Positions 61,400 through 64,000 of a DNA stretch of 64,000 nucleotides are shown here, in pieces. A program made the position numbers and the translations under genes. The notes under the pieces were generated by a model. That model made no database searches. It was not told the origin of the DNA and saw only the letters and a program-made list of their open reading frames with translations. The DNA lies in NCBI RefSeq assembly GCF_042655385.1, contig NZ_JBHSMA010000001.1, positions 1,612,001 through 1,676,000 on the forward strand, written 5' to 3'. Numbering within the stretch: the first letter of the stretch is position 1; each line of letters starts with the position of its first letter. The stretch is from Larkinella bovis. GTDB lineage: Bacteria > Bacteroidota > Bacteroidia > Cytophagales > Spirosomataceae.

Positions 61400-61813
61400 A
61401 TGGAAACGTTAGTATTCCCCTCTTCTTCGACATTACAGCCGTTGTTTCCCCGGATGCACCAGCGCAACGCCAACCGAATCGCGCTGCCCTATCTGAATCG
61501 CAACATCATGATCTCGGTCGATGACGTAGTTAGTCTGCACGGCGAAGGGAACTATACGTTCATTACGACGCGCGACAAAAAACGTTACCTGGTTTCCAAA
61601 ACGCTGAAAGCGTTCGAACACATGCTGGATCAGTCGATGTTCCTGCGGATTCACAAATCGACGATCATTAACCTGGCGTATGTTCAGTTCAGCGTTTTTG
61701 CGACGGAGCGGATCGTTCGCCTGACCGACGGCCAGGAAGTGACCATCTCCCGGCGCCGGATGAAAGAAATCAATCAACGGTTGAACTATTTTATGCAATC
61801 GCTCTTTAACTGA
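61400..61813 (+). CDS. Second stand-alone LytTR regulator (paralog)
   Basis: 137 residues. LytTR domain from about residue 30: ALPYLNRNIMISVDDVVSLH, GEGNYTFITTRDKKRYLVSK, FLRIHKSTIINLAYVQFSV and DGQEVTISRRRMKEINQRL. The core is the same as that of the 60702 gene but clearly diverged. No receiver domain, no membrane helix. A polar N-terminal lead of about 28 residues (METLVFPSSSTLQPLFPRMH) is specific to this copy. Its own promoter region holds the ATACGTA repeats and the hairpin. Confidence 0.92.
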   Translation: METLVFPSSSTLQPLFPRMHQRNANRIALPYLNRNIMISVDDVVSLHGEGNYTFITTRDKKRYLVSKTLKAFEHMLDQSMFLRIHKSTIINLAYVQFSVFATERIVRLTDGQEVTISRRRMKEINQRLNYFMQSLFN

Positions 61814-61918
61814 TTGCCTGTCATACACTACTTATACGGTTTATTTTGGGTTAGTTGAGCAGAACAGCCGTTGTCGGCTCCCTCGGGACGTGACGACGGC
61901 ATGTTTTTTTTATCAGGC

Positions 61919-62608
61919 TCAGAACCCAAAACCGGCCGTTAGCTGCCAGAGAGCCGCTTTCGTCGTGAACCGGTCATCGTTGCTGGGTGTTTTAATCCCG
62001 ATCCGGGATAAATCCGACAGATTGCCTTCGTACCGTACATCCAGGTCAAAACCGCCCACCGTCAGGCCGGCTCCGGCCTGATACCCAAAAACTGCCTTTT
62101 TAAACGTCTCGTCCAGGGATTGCGTCGTGTATTGCCTGAAGGACTCTTTCAGGTTCTTATCCTCCGAAATCGTCAGCGACAGGATGGGCCCGGCATTCAG
62201 TCGCAACGGCCCCAGCTTGAAGCCGACCAAAACCGGCACGTCGAAGGTCGTGAACGTGACGTTCACCGTCTGCGTTGCCAAACCGGTTTGCACCAGATCA
62301 AATTTTCCGCCTTTCGACGACACGAGCAGTTCGGGCTGCAGAAACAACTTCCGGCCAAACCGGAAAAAGGCGCCCCCGACGATCCCCGTCGTTCGGTCGT
62401 CGTTGTTCCGAAAAAAATCGTACACAATGGCGCCCCCGGATGTAACCGGCACCCCGCCCGCCGTCAGCCGGGGCGTTTTCAGCTCAAGCGTTTTCAGTTG
62501 GGAGAAGTTCGCCCCGATTTTAAGCCCAAACGTCAGAAATTTACCGCCCCCGAACTGGGCGTGCGAAAGCGCAGGCAAAAAGAGCAGAATCCATAGAAAC
62601 CGTTTCAT
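61919..62608 (-). CDS. Outer-membrane beta-barrel protein (PorT-like)
   Basis: 229 residues with a signal peptide at 1-17 (MKRFLWILLFLPALSHA). The barrel is of OMP_b-brl_2/PorT-like type: FLTFGLKIGANFSQLKTLEL, RKLFLQPELLVSSKGGKFDL, VPVLVGFKLGPLRLNAGPIL, GYQAGAGLTVGGFDLDVRYE. It ends QLTAGFGF with a C-terminal Phe. It is a tandem paralog of the gene at 62773 and probably arose by duplication. Ligand and role unknown; some relatives are T9SS parts, most are not. Confidence 0.85.
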   Translation of the reverse strand: MKRFLWILLFLPALSHAQFGGGKFLTFGLKIGANFSQLKTLELKTPRLTAGGVPVTSGGAIVYDFFRNNDDRTTGIVGGAFFRFGRKLFLQPELLVSSKGGKFDLVQTGLATQTVNVTFTTFDVPVLVGFKLGPLRLNAGPILSLTISEDKNLKESFRQYTTQSLDETFKKAVFGYQAGAGLTVGGFDLDVRYEGNLSDLSRIGIKTPSNDDRFTTKAALWQLTAGFGF

Positions 62609-62705
62609 TAGCGTTGCGTTTGAAGGTGAAAGACCGGGAGTAAGTTAGCAGAAAGCCCCCGTTTTTTTTCCATCGACTGAGCAAACGGCAACCGCAGCGA
62701 TCATC

Positions 62706-62753
62706 ATAAAAAATCCCTCCGGTTTTCCTGTCTGGAAACCGGAGGGATTTTTA
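62706..62753 (-). terminator. Terminator after the second barrel gene
   Basis: AAAAATCCCTCCGGTTT pairs with AAACCGGAGGGATTTTT around a short loop with one bulge. The minus strand continues in T. It lies 20 bases after the stop of the 62773 gene. Confidence 0.88.
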
Positions 62754-62772
62754 ACCCGTTATGAATGCCGCC

Positions 62773-63465
62773 TTAGAATAACCGCATGGCCAGCGTCACC
62801 TGCCAGGACTTCAGCCGCTGGCTGAATTTATCCGATTTGCCATCCGTGCCGAGGTTGACCGCCGACACGTCTGATAACCCGCCTTCCCGCCGGACATCAA
62901 TGCCAAACCGCCCCAGATCCAGCCCCACACCCAGTTGATATCCGTAGGTTGCTTTGGCCAGGGCGTTATTCAGACTGCCGGAAGTATAGTCCCGTAAGGC
63001 ATCCCGCATGCTCTGATCATCGCTGATCCGGAAGGAAACAATCGGTCCGGCAACGACCCGGATCGGCCCCCCTTTCAGGCCGAGCAAAATTGGTACATCA
63101 AAATTGGTCGTTTTGATGGAAACCGTCTCGGTTGAGGACTGCCCGTTGATGTCGCGCACAATCTCGAAAGAACCCGTTTTGGAGGACACCAGCAGCTCCG
63201 GCTGGATATAAATATTTTTACCGAACCGGGTGTAAATCCCGTAGGCCCAGCCGGTCTTGCTGTCGAAACTTTCTTTTAGATTATCCCGAACCACCTGCCC
63301 GCTGACATTGACCTGGGGGGTGCCGTTGGCATTCAGGCGGGTCGTCACGAAGTCGCCCATCGAAAATTTCGACAGGTTCACCCCACCCTTGATACCAATA
63401 CTGAATTGGGCGTACGTCAGGCCGGGGAGCATCATCACCAGACCCAAAAACAGGATTTTTTTCAT
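62773..63465 (-). CDS. Outer-membrane beta-barrel protein, tandem paralog
   Basis: 230 residues from MKKILFLGLVMMLPGLTYAQ; the open frame reaches 63597, but the lead would be translated from intergenic sequence. The barrel matches its neighbour at 61919 over its whole length (FGKNIYIQPELLVSSKTGSF against FGRKLFLQPELLVSSKGGKF; GYQLGVGLDLGRFGIDVRRE against GYQAGAGLTVGGFDLDVRYE). It ends VTLAMRLF. Presumably it is an integral outer-membrane protein with eight or ten strands. It has its own terminator and starts about 200 bases from radA, divergently. Confidence 0.87.
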   Translation of the reverse strand: MKKILFLGLVMMLPGLTYAQFSIGIKGGVNLSKFSMGDFVTTRLNANGTPQVNVSGQVVRDNLKESFDSKTGWAYGIYTRFGKNIYIQPELLVSSKTGSFEIVRDINGQSSTETVSIKTTNFDVPILLGLKGGPIRVVAGPIVSFRISDDQSMRDALRDYTSGSLNNALAKATYGYQLGVGLDLGRFGIDVRREGGLSDVSAVNLGTDGKSDKFSQRLKSWQVTLAMRLF

Positions 63466-63662
63466 TTGAAGAGAAGTTTGAATGAATAACGGGAATGAGA
63501 ACGAATGTGCTATGCCAAACCGGTTTTTTTTAGTATATTGTTCATTTACCAGCGCATGACGTACCGTGCAGCGACGCGTTTCCGGGAAGACCCGCAACGG
63601 ACGACTTACCCCTATCCGGTCAATGCACCCTGCTTAGAAGCGCGATTGTAACCAAAGGTTTA

Positions 63663-64000
63663 ATGGCAAAAACAAAAACAACTTATTTCTGTCAGAATTG
63701 TGGCCACCAGGCCCCCAAATGGCTGGGTCGCTGCCCGGCTTGCGGTGAATGGAATACCTTCGTCGAAGAAGTCATCGTGAAAGAAGAACCCGTGGCCGGT
63801 AACTGGCGTCCGGCATCGGCGACCAAAACCGCAGCCAAACCCAAAGCCATTCACGCCATCCAGTACGAAGCCCAGGAGCGGGTCGTCACGCCCGATACGG
63901 AGCTAAACCGGGTGCTGGGCGGGGGCATCGTGCCGGGCTCCCTGGTGCTGATTGGGGGCGAACCCGGCATTGGCAAATCCACCCTCTTGCTCCAGATTGC
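63663..64000 (+). CDS. radA: DNA repair protein RadA, N-terminal part
   Basis: 112 codons are visible, up to the window end. The N-terminal zinc finger has four cysteines in CQNCGHQAPKWLGRCPACGE. A linker of about 50 residues follows. The RecA-like core starts TELNRVLGGGIVPGSLVLIG with Walker A GEPGIGKST. RadA promotes branch migration in recombination and transformation. The start ATG 63663 follows GGTTTA and is the only sensible one. The C-terminal Lon-like part lies beyond the window. Confidence 0.95.
   Translation, partial: MAKTKTTYFCQNCGHQAPKWLGRCPACGEWNTFVEEVIVKEEPVAGNWRPASATKTAAKPKAIHAIQYEAQERVVTPDTELNRVLGGGIVPGSLVLIGGEPGIGKSTLLLQI

Overview
The window is bacterial chromosome from the phylum Bacteroidota, most likely order Cytophagales, family Spirosomataceae (Spirosoma/Larkinella type). 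This rests on gene content and not on a database search: a fused MurF-alanine racemase, a protein with a type IX secretion (T9SS) C-terminal domain, DUF1080 and SusD-like sequence, stand-alone LytTR regulators, Bacteroidota-style promoters (TTTG, then about 19-21 nt, then TAnnTTTG), and start sites mostly without a strong Shine-Dalgarno. Base composition is moderately GC-rich and even, apart from a few AT-rich intergenic gaps and part of one large secreted protein.

Layout. 1-4.6 kb: an operon-like run on the minus strand (MFS symporter, small two-helix membrane protein, start of acetyl-CoA synthetase) and a SulP transporter overlapping a beta carbonic anhydrase, probably a bicarbonate uptake/hydration pair. 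4.7-6.6 kb: a THUMP-like methyltransferase coupled to a secreted coiled-coil protein. 6.8-20.3 kb: a housekeeping block on the minus strand (murF-alr, corA, universal stress protein, polA, DUF1080 protein, M1 aminopeptidase, LolC/E-type permease, rbfA). 20.4-28.6 kb: a membrane protein, rpiB, a LOG-family protein, a ComEA-like HhH protein, a DnaJ/CbpM pair, a DUF3455 lipoprotein, small hypotheticals and a gene-poor stretch with several hairpins.

28.6-37.1 kb is accessory. It holds a pectate-lyase-like protein, a GH43 enzyme and a sialidase-like BNR protein, together with a frameshifted remnant of a SusD C-terminus, a decayed IS5-family element and a mosaic T9SS cargo protein. It looks like an eroded polysaccharide-utilisation locus.

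37.3-51.7 kb is rich in signalling: tRNA-Lys, a four-part hybrid histidine kinase, a Ser/Thr kinase / PP2C phosphatase / FHA-serine protease module, and a TPR histidine kinase facing its probable NarL-type regulator. 52-64 kb: clpB, a YD-repeat-like lipoprotein, a long TspO-like protein, a second membrane-anchored SDR, a DUF937-OmpA protein, pheS, two solo LytTR regulators separated by a long hairpin, two tandem outer-membrane barrels and the start of radA.

The most unusual signal is not a gene. The octamer AAAACCGG / CCGGTTTT occurs about 65 times by hand count, in both orientations, roughly once per kb and far above chance. In at least three places it forms inverted pairs in hairpins, as DNA-uptake sequences do in Neisseria and Pasteurellaceae.
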